A DNA stretch of 64,000 nt from Ignelater luminosus (lineage: Eukaryota > Arthropoda > Insecta > Coleoptera > Elateridae), in the NCBI GenBank assembly GCA_011009095.1, contig VTPC01090599.1, positions 317,662 to 381,661 of the forward strand. The letters run 5' to 3'. This document shows, one piece after another, positions 35,788-46,740 of this stretch. The notes beneath the pieces are model-generated. The model did not search any database. It was not told the origin of the DNA and saw nothing but the letters and a program-made list of their open reading frames with translations. Made by a program: the position numbers and the translations under genes. Every line of letters begins with the position of its first letter. Position 1 is the stretch's first letter.

Positions 35788-37071
35788 CAGGGTGACCCAA
35801 ATGTCAGTTTACCGATTTGCATTAAAAATAACAAACATGAAATATGTGAAGAATCATGTAATATTATAGAAATATGAACAAATATTAGCGATAACTCTCA
35901 AAATGATGGTAATTGTGTTCGATGCAAGCTTTACATCTGTCCTCAGCAGAACTACAAATGCGTCGGATTAATTCTTTATTACTATTGATATGTTCAAAAG
36001 CATTTTCAATTAAAACTTTAAGTGGTCAATACTAATAGGATTGTCGAAAACACGTATTTTATAATACCCCACATAGAAAAATCACTCAAGGTTTTGTCGC
36101 ATTACCTTGGTGATCAATCTCATGTTCCTCGACGACCATCCATTCAACGAAAGTTGCATCCAAAAACTCTGGCACAACATTTGCATAGTGTGGTAGTGTG
36201 CCATCTTGCTGCCAAATTATCTCAGTGCCCCTAAACAATGGATTATTCTGTAATTCCGGAACAACAGTTTCTCTTAGCATGTTCAGAGAGCTATCGTCAG
36301 TAACAGTATTTTAAGAAAAAATATGTTCCTGTGAGATCACCATATCAAATGCCACCCCATACACAAATCCCAAGAACATTTAATTTTTGGCTTATTATCT
36401 CATGAGGACTTTTATCAGACCAGTAAATTAAGTTATGTCTATTACCACGTTTTTATTTATTTAATTTAAATCATTTCTCAGAATTGCATTTTACAGTCAT
36501 AATCATCTTCATGCAAGGCATGGGGCAATCGTGGTCGATTGGTTTAAAATTTAGACTTTTTAGTAATAGTTGTTGACTTGACCGGGAAATATCTAATTCT
36601 ACGGATGTTTTTCTTTGACTCTGACGAGGATCTTCTACAAAACTTTGTGGAAATAGAACAATAAATTTCAGAATTACTAAAAATAATTGATTTTATTAAC
36701 TATGTTATCACAATAAATGTTCAAATTTCACAATGTTTTGTTACTATTTCAAATTTATATTTTTTGAAATTTTAAATGTTGGGATAATTAATTGGATATA
36801 ACATATAAATTTTGAACAGATTGTCATAGCGACCTCCGGCTTTCGCTAAAACTTTTCTTTTTTAAATTTCTTTCGAACAAGAGTAAATTTAAGTAGAGTT
36901 GCTATTTGAAAATTTCGATGTAACCTTCCTCTCCCCCTCTTATATATAATGAAAATCTTGTTACTTTCACAATGTAGTATTTTAAGCCTAAAAAGTCTCT
37001 GAAATTTTTAGAAACATATAACTTTTCGCTTCGAAATTACGAAGCAGTTCCGGGACTTTTTCTGGACCCTG
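35788..37071 (-). mobile_element. Decayed NRHN-family DNA transposon with CAGGGT ends
   Basis: CAGGGTGACCCAAATGTCAG starts at 35788, and an oppositely oriented GGACCCTG ends at 37071, each next to TA. The two ends agree only over the first six or so bases, so the right end could belong to another element. The transposase remnant inside is minus strand (35880-36480). Confidence 0.5.
35880..36480 (-). pseudogene. NRHN-family (DUF4817-type) DDE transposase remnant
   Basis: From right to left: NRHNLIYWSDKSPHEI (about 36440), the signature block of these Tc1/mariner-related transposases; the open piece 36280-36086 with LRETVVPELQNNPLFRG, then EIIWQQDGTLPHYANVVPEF, then LDATF, the second catalytic Asp block (IWQQDGAPxHYA); then NAFEHINSNKELIRRICSSA and CKACIEHNYHHFE near 35900, the closing block. 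The N-terminal HTH and first catalytic Asp are not recognisable. The WPARSPDLTPLDFFLWG block has eroded. The gene is dead. The TA-flanked CAGGGT ends agree with the transposon type. Confidence 0.75.
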
Positions 37072-37446
37072 TATATGATTATAAAGACGTGGAAGAATAC
37101 AACTTTAGCAATTCCGCTAAGGGTGAATCGAGCATGTACACAAGAAAAGGTAAAACAAGACACATAAGCCTTTGTGAAGAAAATATCAATGAATTTGTTG
37201 CAATTTCGTAAATTGTTAAAAATATTTATACCTTTAAAAATGATATATCACACATGGGATAGTGCCATCTAAAATTTGGGGGGATGGGGGGGGGGAAGAT
37301 GAAAGTTTCCCAACTGACTAGAATAGGTTATTAAATATTCCTTTCCAAAACAAAATCGAAGCGATTTTTGATAATTTTACTAATTAAAGAGTTATTTAAG
37401 GTGGGAAGTTTTCAAATAAAAGCTCTGTATCAGTTAGGATAAACTT
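37072..37446. other. AT-rich spacer with a G-run
   Basis: Contains G6 at 37278-37283 and G10 at 37286-37295; otherwise featureless. Confidence 0.6.
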
Positions 37447-38808
37447 AATTTTTTCAGATTTTCTATGTAAAAATGACTTCAAGAGACCACTTTAAAAATC
37501 TCCTGATTTTCATTAAGAATCTCGTCCAGTTTTGTGTCATAGTTTATTAAAATGCCTACAATTTCTTTATTTGTGGACAGATCTTAATACATTTAGTGTC
37601 ACATTAAAGCTACGTCTCTGTATTAGTCAGTCTTAAAGACATAAAACAAAATACATAATTCCCCTTAAAGGGTCCCTAGAAGCAGCTTACTGTTATTTAC
37701 TTTGTCTACTGGAAGTAAATTAATTGTAAATTACAAACCCAAATTATCACCTTGTCGAAATTGTCAACGTAGGTGGAGAATGACAGAACCTCCAGGAAGG
37801 TGCTTTTTGCTATTTTTAAATAAAAAACAAAACACTATTTCGGACTTGTTTTTTATATAAATTAATATTTCACCATATTTTCAGTAGATCTTGTAAGAGA
37901 GTTAATAACTATACTTACATCTGTGAAAATTAAAATCGATAGCCTCTACAAGGGCGTTCCAGAGGCGTGCAAAGGAAACTCGTATCAGGATACATTTTGT
38001 AATATACACTGACTGAGCTGTGACGTCATGAAAGTGCGAGAACTCTCATTGGACCTGATATTTTTCTATTTCTCCGTCTATCCATTATACATTTCAAGAA
38101 TCTAGTACTAATTGCAACAGCAGTGGGGGAGATGGAATGGGAGGTGTGGAGGAAAAGTAGGAAGTAACGATATCAGTTAACTCTAATTTTGAAAAGAACG
38201 ACGATGTGTAACAAAATATAAAGTTTTCAACATTTCTTTACCCATTCGTAATGTCAATGTTTGGTTTGAACAACCAGAAAAGTTGATTGAAATGTTGACA
38301 TGAGCTCTTTGCACGTCTCTGGAACGTTTACTGTAGGTGCCTTCTAATTCAAATCTTCACACTCGTAAGTAGTATTAACTCTCTTACAAGATGTGCTGGA
38401 GAAATGGTAGGATGTCATTTATATCAAAAATGCTGATTACGTTATAATCTAAAACTGTTTTGTCTTTTATTTAAAAACGACAAAAAGCATCCCCTTGAAT
38501 TTCTGTATGTGGCAAGACTACAATATACTCTACTTATGTTAAAAAATAATAGAAAACGCATTTTAGGGGTACTTTTAAAGGAGTTATATATTTTGTTTTG
38601 TATATTTCTAAAATTAATAATACAATGCAGGAGACGTAGCTTTAATATGACACCAAATTTATTAAAATCCGTCCACACAAATAAAGGAGTTATGCGCATT
38701 TTAATAAAACATTACACGAAACTGGGCAATATTGTAATGAAAATAATGAGATTTTTAAGATGGTTTCTCGAAACCATTTTTGAGTTACAAATTCTGAAAC
38801 AGATGAAA
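37447..38808. repeat. 1.36-kb foldback with arms of about 510-530 bp
   Basis: The left arm (about 37447-37977) is the inverted complement of the right arm (about 38304-38808), at an estimated 70-80% identity by eye. Matching blocks include GACGTAGCTTTAATRTGACA, TTTTAAATAAAARACAAAAC and ATCTTGTAAGAGAGTTAATA (R marks a difference between arms). The loop (37978-38303) is unrelated to the arms. No transposase motif is seen. The 118-codon frame at 38509-38865 lies in the right arm and is not supported as a gene. The outer ends fade out rather than stopping at a clear TIR. It could be a foldback transposon or an inverted duplication of an older repeat. Confidence 0.88.
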
Positions 38809-39355
38809 GAATATCCTTCTATTTTTATTAAACAAGTCAAATTAGAATATTCAAAAACTATATAACTATGTAATTCAAAGGTATGAAATGAAGGTTATAA
38901 AGTAGCCGCTGCAGCGACACGAGAAAATAATTATATTTCAAGAGAACCCCAATAATTGATAATCTGTAGTACCTTGGTTAGGAAAGTTTAGAAGTTTTAC
39001 TTCATAAAACGGCAATCTATCACAAACTCGAATATTGAATTTAAGCAACTTTATGAAAGGCGAGTTTATTCACTAACTAATTGATAGACATCGGAAACAA
39101 AGCTTCAAACCGGAATCAAAATACAACTGAAACTAACAGAAAACCCTTATTATGTTCAAACGAAAACTTTTAGTAGAGTCGGTGTGAAACCTAAATCAAA
39201 TCCTCATTTTGGAAACAGCTTTCTAGAAATGTACTGAAAGTTGTTAAAAAATTATTTAATTCTTGTACAGTTCGAATAGTGCTAAACAACTTCTACGTGA
39301 GCGATCAGATGTTTTCCTTAAAATTATCACTCTGTAAGTTATTGTAATTTACATA

Positions 39356-40401
39356 CAGGGTGTCTCCAAAAGGTTGAGACATATCTTAAGTGCAGACTCC
39401 TGAGATGAAACTAAGAAGATTTAGCCCACTTACCTATATCCAAAATCGTCTCGTTAAGTCGGTACAAGACATGAGAGTTTTTTGAAAAAAAAAATAAAGT
39501 TTGGGTGTAAAAATAGTAGGCTTTGATCAGTTTTTATAATTTTTGATATGGCATTTTTGTGACTATAAGTCACATTTCGAGATAGTTTTGGTCTTCATCA
39601 GTAAGTTGTAAGTGTATTAAACAAAAATGTCGTAATACCAATTTGGTGATAACTTTTTAGTGGCCAGGCTAAGAACTTTCAATTGTTTTTTCTAAAAAGA
39701 TATTTTCGTTACAAACATTTTTTGTATCTTTGTAATTTCTAATAACGCTTAAGATTTGTCCACAAAAAAATAAAATCCGATTAGAATTAATGCTTTTTTG
39801 ATGGGAATAATCTAGTTAGCCGGAATACCTGTCTTTAAAGGTCAAGTCAGTATCATTTGTTTGTTACATGTCAAAATCACAGAAGTTTAGTGTGGTAAAA
39901 ATTAAATAATTAGTTTAGCATTCTTTTGTTGTAATTTAAGACTAGTTATCGCTAATAAACTTTGCATTACATGCCATGCCATATTATTCTTTTGTGGATA
40001 AACCTTAAAGGTTATCGAAAATTACAAAGATACAAAAAATGTTTCTAAAGAAAATATCTTTTTGAAAAAAGAAATAGGCAGTTCTTTCCCTAGGCACTAA
40101 AACGTTATCACTAAATTTGTATTGCGGCAATTTTGTTTAATACACTTACAACGTAGGGATGAAAACCAAAACCATCTCGAAACATGATTTATAGTTGCAA
40201 AACATGTCATACCAAAAATTATAAAAATCGATCAAAGCCTACTATTTTTATACACAAAATTAATTTTTTTTCAAAAACCTTTCAGGTTTTGTACCGACTT
40301 AACGAGATGATATTGGAGATAACTAAGTTGTGTTAAATCTTCTTATTTTTATCCCAGGAGTTTGCAGTTAAGATATGTCCCAACCTTTTGGAGACACCCT
40401 G
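39356..40401. mobile_element. 1.05-kb foldback transposon with CAGGGTG ends
   Basis: The ends CAGGGTGTCTCCAAAAGGTT (39356) and its inverse (ending 40401) are bordered by TA at 39354-39355 and 40402-40403. The inverted match continues through most of the element: left arm about 39356-39785, right arm about 39990-40401, with a loop of about 200 bp. Internal blocks such as GTAGGCTTTGATCAGTTTTT and ACAAAGATACAAAAAATGTT occur in both arms in opposite sense. There is no coding content. This is a non-autonomous foldback element of the CAGGGTG/TA group. Confidence 0.9.
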
Positions 40402-41122
40402 TATATTTTAAATTTCATTCTATGAACTTATTTCTGTATGAGTAGCTTTAATATCTTTCTCAACACAAATATATTGTTTAAAAACAGAATTCGTTTCATT
40501 CCAAACTTTGTGAACATAACTTACAAACAGGTCTCCAATTAGGATTGAATGAGGTTAATACATATACCACATGAATAAAAAATTAAATCAAACGATCAAT
40601 CTTCAAAAAGAACGTTGTTGACTTTTTTTTTAACCGGACCCATAATAGATATTTTTCTAACACCATATTCGAAAGTAGACTTTTCTTTATTCATTTTACT
40701 ATGGAAATTAGATTTTACTTGACTAGTCAGGTAAAGTACTCTCTTGACTCGAAAAAAATAAATACAAAGCTCAAGAAAACATTTATTCTTTTTCTGGAGG
40801 TGTACATGAAAACTCTTCACTACGATTTTCACTAATTTTTAAGAAATACAAAACAAAATTGGAAATAATTACACACTTACGAAAAACCAACGCAAACAGA
40901 TCAAAGCGTGTATTCCTTTATATTTACAATTTTGTTTTTGTCACCTTGGATACGTAGATGTACGTAGATACAGACAACATGATTTTTGCGAAAAAATTCA
41001 AACGGTTTTTAATTATATGTGATTTCTTTTATTATGTTTCAAGTTTTTCACATCAAATATATAAATGCAAAACATGTTCACAATTAAATTCTGTCCAACT
41101 TTCTTTACACATTATTTATGAA
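40402..41122. other. AT-rich stretch, nothing recognised
   Basis: Frames 40596-40832 (-) and 40958-41146 (+) are low-complexity and unassigned. Confidence 0.4.
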
Positions 41123-41212
41123 ATGCATTTTATTATTAATTTTTAATACAAATTTAAAGTGCTGCCATGCAAATACTGAAATTTGACAGTTTCAACAAAT
41201 GAAGAATTTGGT

Positions 41213-41276
41213 TGTTTGGTTACAGATATTGACTTCCAATCATGAGATCCGGGTTCGACTCCTGCTGCCGGTTACT
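41213..41276 (+). other. tRNA-like sequence, left arm (SINE head or tRNA pseudogene)
   Basis: An A-box-like TGGTTACAGAT (41217-41227) and a good B box GGGTTCGACTCC (41251-41262) flank an anticodon-loop-like CTTCCAAT that would give UCC (Gly). The D-arm and acceptor stem are not properly paired, so it is not a functional tRNA. It is better seen as a polymerase III-type repeat head. Confidence 0.5.
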
Positions 41277-41396
41277 AATTTTTTTCAATTTTTTCAATTT
41301 TTTTATTTGACATCTTAGTGTAATAATTAACTAGAATAATTTTGCTTATAAAAAACTTAATATAAAAATTAAAGAAAATACTAAAAATGTCACAAG

Positions 41397-41470
41397 GTGC
41401 CCGAGAGCGAAGATCGAACGCGGGACCTCTAGATTAGAAGTCAGACGCTGTATCCACGTGACCACATTTT
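41397..41470 (-). other. tRNA-like sequence, right arm (SINE head or tRNA pseudogene)
   Basis: On the minus strand an A box TGGTCACGTGGA (41453-41464) is followed by GCGTCTGACTTCTAATCTAG, an anticodon region closely resembling tRNA-Arg(UCU), and a B-box-like GCGTTCGATCT (41411-41421). The acceptor and T stems do not pair well, arguing for a tRNA-derived repeat or pseudogene. Confidence 0.5.
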
Positions 41471-41607
41471 TCCATTCTTAAAACTTGCCAATTATGGTAG
41501 TATTTAAAGTACAGAAGCTTGCGTTTAAAAATTAATAATAAAATGTAATTTATTAAGAATACATAAATAAACCAACTATTAGAAAATCTTAGTTATAAAT
41601 AAATTTA

Positions 41608-41810
41608 GCCGTAAAATCAACTGGGAAGATAATAAAAGCATAATTCGGTATACCTATAAGTACAATATCTGTACCAGACACCACCTTGTATGTGATTACG
41701 GCATCCTGGACACTTACATCTTTGCCGTAACATCAACTGGGACGATAATAAAAGCATAATTTGGTATACCTATATCTGTACCAAACACTACCCTGTATGT
41801 GATTACAGCA
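41608..41810 (+). repeat. Two-copy tandem duplication, period about 115 bp
   Basis: GCCGTAAAATCAACTGGGA (41608) recurs as GCCGTAACATCAACTGGGA (41723). The copies stay alike through TATGTGATTACGGC and TATGTGATTACAGC, with an indel of about 9 bp (AGTACAAT present only in copy 1). Confidence 0.9.
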
Positions 41811-41967
41811 ACGAAAAAACCGGTATTAGAAAAAATATTGTACGTAACATGTCAGTAAAGTGTCTTTACCGGCCTTGCAGACTTCCAAGACGAGCCGAAC
41901 GCTGTCTGCTCGTCCAGTAAAGTATCACTTACGTAAACTACTATTATGTTACTAGTACACAATGCAG

Positions 41968-42046
41968 GACTTTATTGAACGAGCCTGGTTTATGGCTGAG
42001 CGAGCGAGGCGCGCAAGACCATAATCAAAGGCGAGTCCATAAAGTC
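41968..42046. repeat. Compact imperfect hairpin
   Basis: GACTTTATTGAACGAGCC at 41968 is the imperfect inverse of GGCGAGTCCATAAAGTC ending at 42046, with a GC-rich loop GCTGAGCGAGCGAGGCGCGC. It is likely a small MITE or hairpin repeat. Confidence 0.65.
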
Positions 42047-44426
42047 ATATTATGTAAAAGTAACGAACATTATTTTATGTTCTACTGCTTTGAGTAACAA
42101 AAATTATAATCATAAAATAATTTAAAAATTAATTTTTCCATTTGACAATAAAGCATAGCTTTCTGGACTAAAAACACTGTTTATAAACTAAGTATTTATA
42201 ATGCAGTAGAATATAAAAGGTTTTTCGTCTTAGCCTTCAAAACCAAAATTTAAAAATAAAATAATGAAAAGAGATTATAAAACAGTTATTTCTTAGTCAA
42301 CTTTAACGGTTTTGTTAAAACAGTAAAGCATTAGAACAATATTTTATAAACAAGTTTCCAATAGGATGCCACAATAAAATTGATTTTTGAACTGCATCAA
42401 TTTTCACAATTGTAAAATAAAAGTACCCTTTATGATTACATATCTAATTATAATATGAATTAGAAAATTTTTCTGTTCTTGACGTGGTTTCGATAGTATA
42501 AACGCTATCGTGTTTTTGTTTTTAGTTTAACTGCATGTATTCAGACTAAAATTTTACATAATTGAACAAACTGCAACAATATTTCTCGTTATTCGTGACA
42601 GATTGTGACAGTAACAAACGAAACGCGTTTTTATACATTTTGATTGATGTTGATGGATCGATGGATGGTGAAAATTTATAAAAGTCTGTAGAAAGGAAAC
42701 TTTAATATATTTTGTTTATTTTTATTTTATCAATACTGAACTTGAATTTAATTAAATAAGCAATTTTTAATTAAGATCGTGAGTTATTCAAAAAAAAGTA
42801 CTAAACTTAGACGCTCATATTATTCTCGAAAGTTCTACAAGTAGTTTTCGCACCTTTTTTGCAACCAAAACGATGATGATGAATGATCGAATCTTTTACC
42901 AAAATTACACGCGTACCGCATAGAATATGCAAAATCTTCCATGACAGAACTGTGCTAAAAAGATTTTACATATTTTAAATTTTATAAGTTGCCAAACTGT
43001 TCCTCGCCCATGCGAGAGACATTAAGAAATAGTTTACAAAGTTTTAAGGGCAAACCTGCTGTTTAAACCAAAGTAATAGGTTACCGTGATAGCGTCAGCT
43101 GATTCACAAGCTGCCGTTAGGCAAATCGATAGATTTGGTCGTCGCGGCGCCGGGCGGATGCTGTGACGTAACATACTGCAGAGTTTTTGAAGGACCCTTT
43201 AGTTTTTATCGTGTCAATGATAATAAGATACTTGAAACACTTACTGGGAAAGACACTATCAGCACATTCTCAAGTATTAGAAAAATCTTATACGAAGAAG
43301 TTTTAAATAAACTCATTCGGCTTGTCATTTTATTAACTTTAAGATTTTATCTGACTGGCAGTCAATCAGATGAAGATTTTAAATTTAAGAGAAGGAAACA
43401 ATCATTCTTAAAGTTTTAGTGTTTTCTTTATAAGCGCTGATAATCTATAAAACGTTCTAGGTAGTATTTACGGACATTTAACGTAAATAGAAGAATTCGT
43501 ACTTGCAGCGACGAATGCCCCCTACTGAAGAATTCTGTTCTGCATTGTTACTTTGATTACATTTGCTATATTGGTTCAAGTACAGAATGTCCGCTTTCTT
43601 CAAAAATGTAGTTATTTATTGGAAACGCAACGTTCAAAAGGATTTCCTTTCATGTTGAGCAAATAATTCGAATAGCGGACGTAGGAGTGTTAGAGGTCCT
43701 AGAACAGAATACTCGCAAATTATTCAACACTAGACTGCGTATTTTACATTGATTTTATGGTTTTATTTCGCGATTTCCAATCAGAATCAGTTTAGTAGTA
43801 ACACTTTTGATACGCCCTTAATGAAAAAGAGATTTGGTATGCATAACACAGTCTAGTTTTGTGTACAATTTTCAAATGCAAAAACTGTTATAAAATTTAG
43901 TAACAAGGAAAACAATAAAGCGCAATTTGACACATAAAATTATATTTAATAAAACAAATAGTTTTGCTGTATGCAGGATTATATTCTACTAATGTTATGT
44001 CGTAAAAGGAAAGAGATACAAAATCAGCTAAGTTACAAAAAAGTTGTCTATTTCGTAGGACAATTTGTTTGAATTTGTGTTCGTAGGAAAAAACTCTCAA
44101 GTTTCACTGTTACAAAGATATCTTCTAATTGACATCAATGGCGGACGCAGAACTGTCAAATGGGTGGAGGAGACTTGATAAACTTATGATCTTGCGTTAT
44201 ATAGTCTGATTATCTAAGGAATGGGTTTTAATGAGTTAAGATAATGCTACAGATTGTAGAAAAACGGAAGCAATGTGTTCTTACTTTTCTCTGATAACAC
44301 TCTACAGAAGTTTAAAAAGGTTGTACCTTTCATCACCTGTCATTGAAAATGCTTGTAATAAATTCTACCTATAGATAAGTTAAAAACTAATTGATATAAT
44401 TCAATTTAATATTTTAACAGGAGCGT
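42047..44426. other. AT-rich stretch with a GC-rich patch at about 43085-43175
   Basis: No gene is recognised. The frame 43135-43419 (+, 94 codons) starts in the GC-rich patch but shows no motif. A short frame across 43090-43155 reads DSQAAVRQIDRFGRRGAGRM before a stop; see findings. Confidence 0.35.
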
Positions 44427-44540
44427 TTCTACGGTATGCAGCACCGGTGCTGCGTACCAACGGCTGTTTGGTGCTCCATCCCCTGTCGCGCCTTGTACAG
44501 AACACGGGGTGCTTTTTTATGTGGTCATCCGCTTAAATAA
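44427..44540 (+). other. GC-rich island: mobile-element end or candidate exon
   Basis: It begins CAGGAGCGTTTCTACGGTAT after an AT-rich pyrimidine-containing run ending AACAG. A frame is open from the AG to a TAA near 44538 (ERFYGMQHRCCVPTAVWCSI and onward). CAGGRGCG-type starts are also typical of hAT ends. The opposite end was not found. Both readings are weak. Confidence 0.3.
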
Positions 44541-45439
44541 TGAGCTTGTCATAAAATGAACCGGTTATGAGATAGACACGCGGTATCAAAATTTCGTTTA
44601 AAATGCGCACTATAAAATCGAAATAAAATATGTTATACCTCTACAAAACTAGAAACTTATGTTGATTTCGAAATCGACATTTAATTTTACAAAAACTTAT
44701 TTTTCGTAAGATGTCTCGTTTTCTAGTAAAGTTGACTTATTTCACGGTTTATACCTTTCAACGCTTAAATCTGATGTTCTTCCAAGAAAAACACTTTTGC
44801 TCTTCAATGCCCTCTAAGTCAAACTTTTTAAACATTTTGAAATTTAATGCAAACAATTGAACAACCCAGCCTCTTAAATTCAGCTTTTATCACCTCGTAA
44901 ATAACTTAAATACCATATTGTTTTATGTCACCTTTATCGACGTAGTCAATAACTTTGCCACAAAATTTGTGCATTTCTTAAAATTTTGCAGTTTTAAATA
45001 TTAATAACTTTTCCTTTGGGTAGTACTTTGACGTTAAAAATAATAACTGCCATATTAAACGAATACGACATTTACAAAAATTGCGATCGAGCCAACCTCA
45101 GTAGTTAAAATAACCATAAAAACTGTTTCTTTAATTTATTAAGCCAGATCACCAAATGGCTTGCTATGCATAACTAAATCGTAAGTAATGCAAAACAGCA
45201 TAAATGTAACATAAAATCACATCAATCTAAGATCAATCCTATGAATGAATCATACAGTGTACTTACAATTAGTGGCTACAATGTAAATATACAGCGTTAA
45301 CTGTAAAACAAGTTAATTAGTCACTATCTTCATTTGCGTTGTACAGCTCTAATGGAAGTTTCCATTTAAGTATGATAACCTTTTTCACCAACTGAAGATT
45401 TTCTGTTTACTGTTGCACAACATTAACTAGGTCTGGATA
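44541..45439. other. AT-rich stretch, nothing recognised
   Basis: No coding or repeat landmark was found. Confidence 0.4.
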
Positions 45440-46110
45440 TTGTACTATAATGGTCGCAAACATCAAGAAGGAACAAGTTTCTGGTACGTATAGTAATATC
45501 ATTCATATACAGGTTAAATACCACAGGTCCCAGAATGCTACCTTGAAGTACTTAGTATGAATTTTCTTGACGTTCGCTAGAGTGAGTAGAGTTGCTATTC
45601 ACCCAAGAATATCTTAAAATAGTACTAGTGTACACAATCTGTTTTCGAAACCTTGCTGAATAGGCTCGGTTATTCTTGAAGTTGTTGGGTGATAAAATGA
45701 TATTTCATGAATTCACACTAGTGGTGTGAGATAAGAGAATAAGAGTCAGTTAGACACTTATTCGGCGATTAAATATATAACTTTTTTCAAGTAGTTTAGA
45801 TAGAGCTAGTTTCTATTTATTTGGAAAATAGTGAATCTAAGGCAAGCAGCGCCAAACAGTTCAATAATGCTCGAATACAATCTTCACCATCAAGTCCGGA
45901 CCTCGAGATTTTTAGAGTGGTAGTGTGGAGGATCTGTTTGTTCAAAAGAAAACGTTAGTTTGGTATCAAGGTTATCTCTCATCTATAAAATAACTTGACT
46001 AATCTAATGAGAAAGTATTCTCAAGATAAAAAGCTAAATGGTTAGCTTTCTCTTCATCTGAGTTAAGGATAGTGTTTGATGAACGATGGACGCTATAAGC
46101 TTCATTTACC
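45440..46110 (-). pseudogene. Decayed LINE reverse transcriptase fragment
   Basis: Near 45490-45560 the minus strand reads VLQGSILGPVVFNLYMNDI, the clear counterpart of the GVPQGSxLGPLLFxLYINDL palm motif of jockey/CR1-type RTs. Upstream on the same strand (45600-46110) weak RT-like segments can be traced, but stops and shifts are frequent. The YADD box would lie toward 45400 and was not found. Confidence 0.6.
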
Positions 46111-46489
46111 CAAGTATACACTCGGTGACTTACCACATAGACGGCTCACGTGGTTCCAATTCTTCAATATATTGCTATAGAAATTGATTCTAATAGTACC
46201 CAGTTTTGGTTTAATTCTATGTATGAGCTGATGTGTGCTTCGTATTAGGAAGACGTATCCAGTGCCATTTACGTTTAACTCGCTTCTTTTACTGTTGAAA
46301 ATAGTGCAACGATTGTCTAGATGGGGATTAGTATATTCTTAGATTGATTGAGTAATAGCTTCATCAGTGCCATCTAGAGCTACGAACGGTCCAAGGTTTT
46401 TGGTGGTTTGGCCATGTACTGTCCTAAGCTTCCTTCGGTCTACTTTGTAATGTTATTTTAAAATTAAGCTAACGTTGTTTCCAATTTAG

Positions 46490-46740
46490 TTGCGTTTATT
46501 AAATTTCTTTTTATCACAAGTACTTTTCAAATTTAATTACTAATTGAAACGCTTGGTTAATTCGGATCTGTTTATCTAACCCTTTCGTCGAAAACATTTC
46601 TTCAATTCCGTCTGTATAGTGTTTATTTAATGCACGTGTGATTCCTAGAATCACGCCTAGGAATGTAGTCCCAGGTCAAGCCCGTTTCAACCTAAAATAA
46701 TTCACATCTAAATTTCCCATTGTACGTAGAAAACACAGTA
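46490..46740 (+). repeat. Dispersed repeat, copy 1
   Basis: The block from GCGTTTATTAAATTTCTTTT through TCGAAAACATTTCTTCAATT and CGTCTGTAT to the CACATCTAAATTTCCCAT segment aligns, with gaps, to 63690-63940 in the same orientation. The repeat is unclassified. Confidence 0.65.

Larger units (their letters stand above)
41123..41549. repeat. Inverted repeat with a tRNA-like unit in each arm
   Basis: ATTTTATTATTAATTTTTAA on the left (from about 41127) is mirrored on the right (ending about 41545). The match continues inward as a diverged alignment through a tRNA-like block in each arm; the AT-rich centre is about 41280-41390. Each tRNA-like block faces the centre. This is probably a diverged inverted pair of a tRNA-derived (SINE-like) repeat. 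Confidence 0.7.

Noticed and set aside
37278..37295. G-run as a G-quadruplex candidate
   Set aside because: Two G-tracts only; could be replication slippage or sequencing noise, and no function is implied.
38509..38865. 118-codon plus-strand frame
   Set aside because: Lies within one arm of the 1.36-kb foldback; the matching arm does not preserve the frame.
43135..43419. 94-codon plus-strand frame starting in a GC-rich patch
   Set aside because: No domain and no splice or promoter evidence; most of it is ordinary AT-rich sequence.
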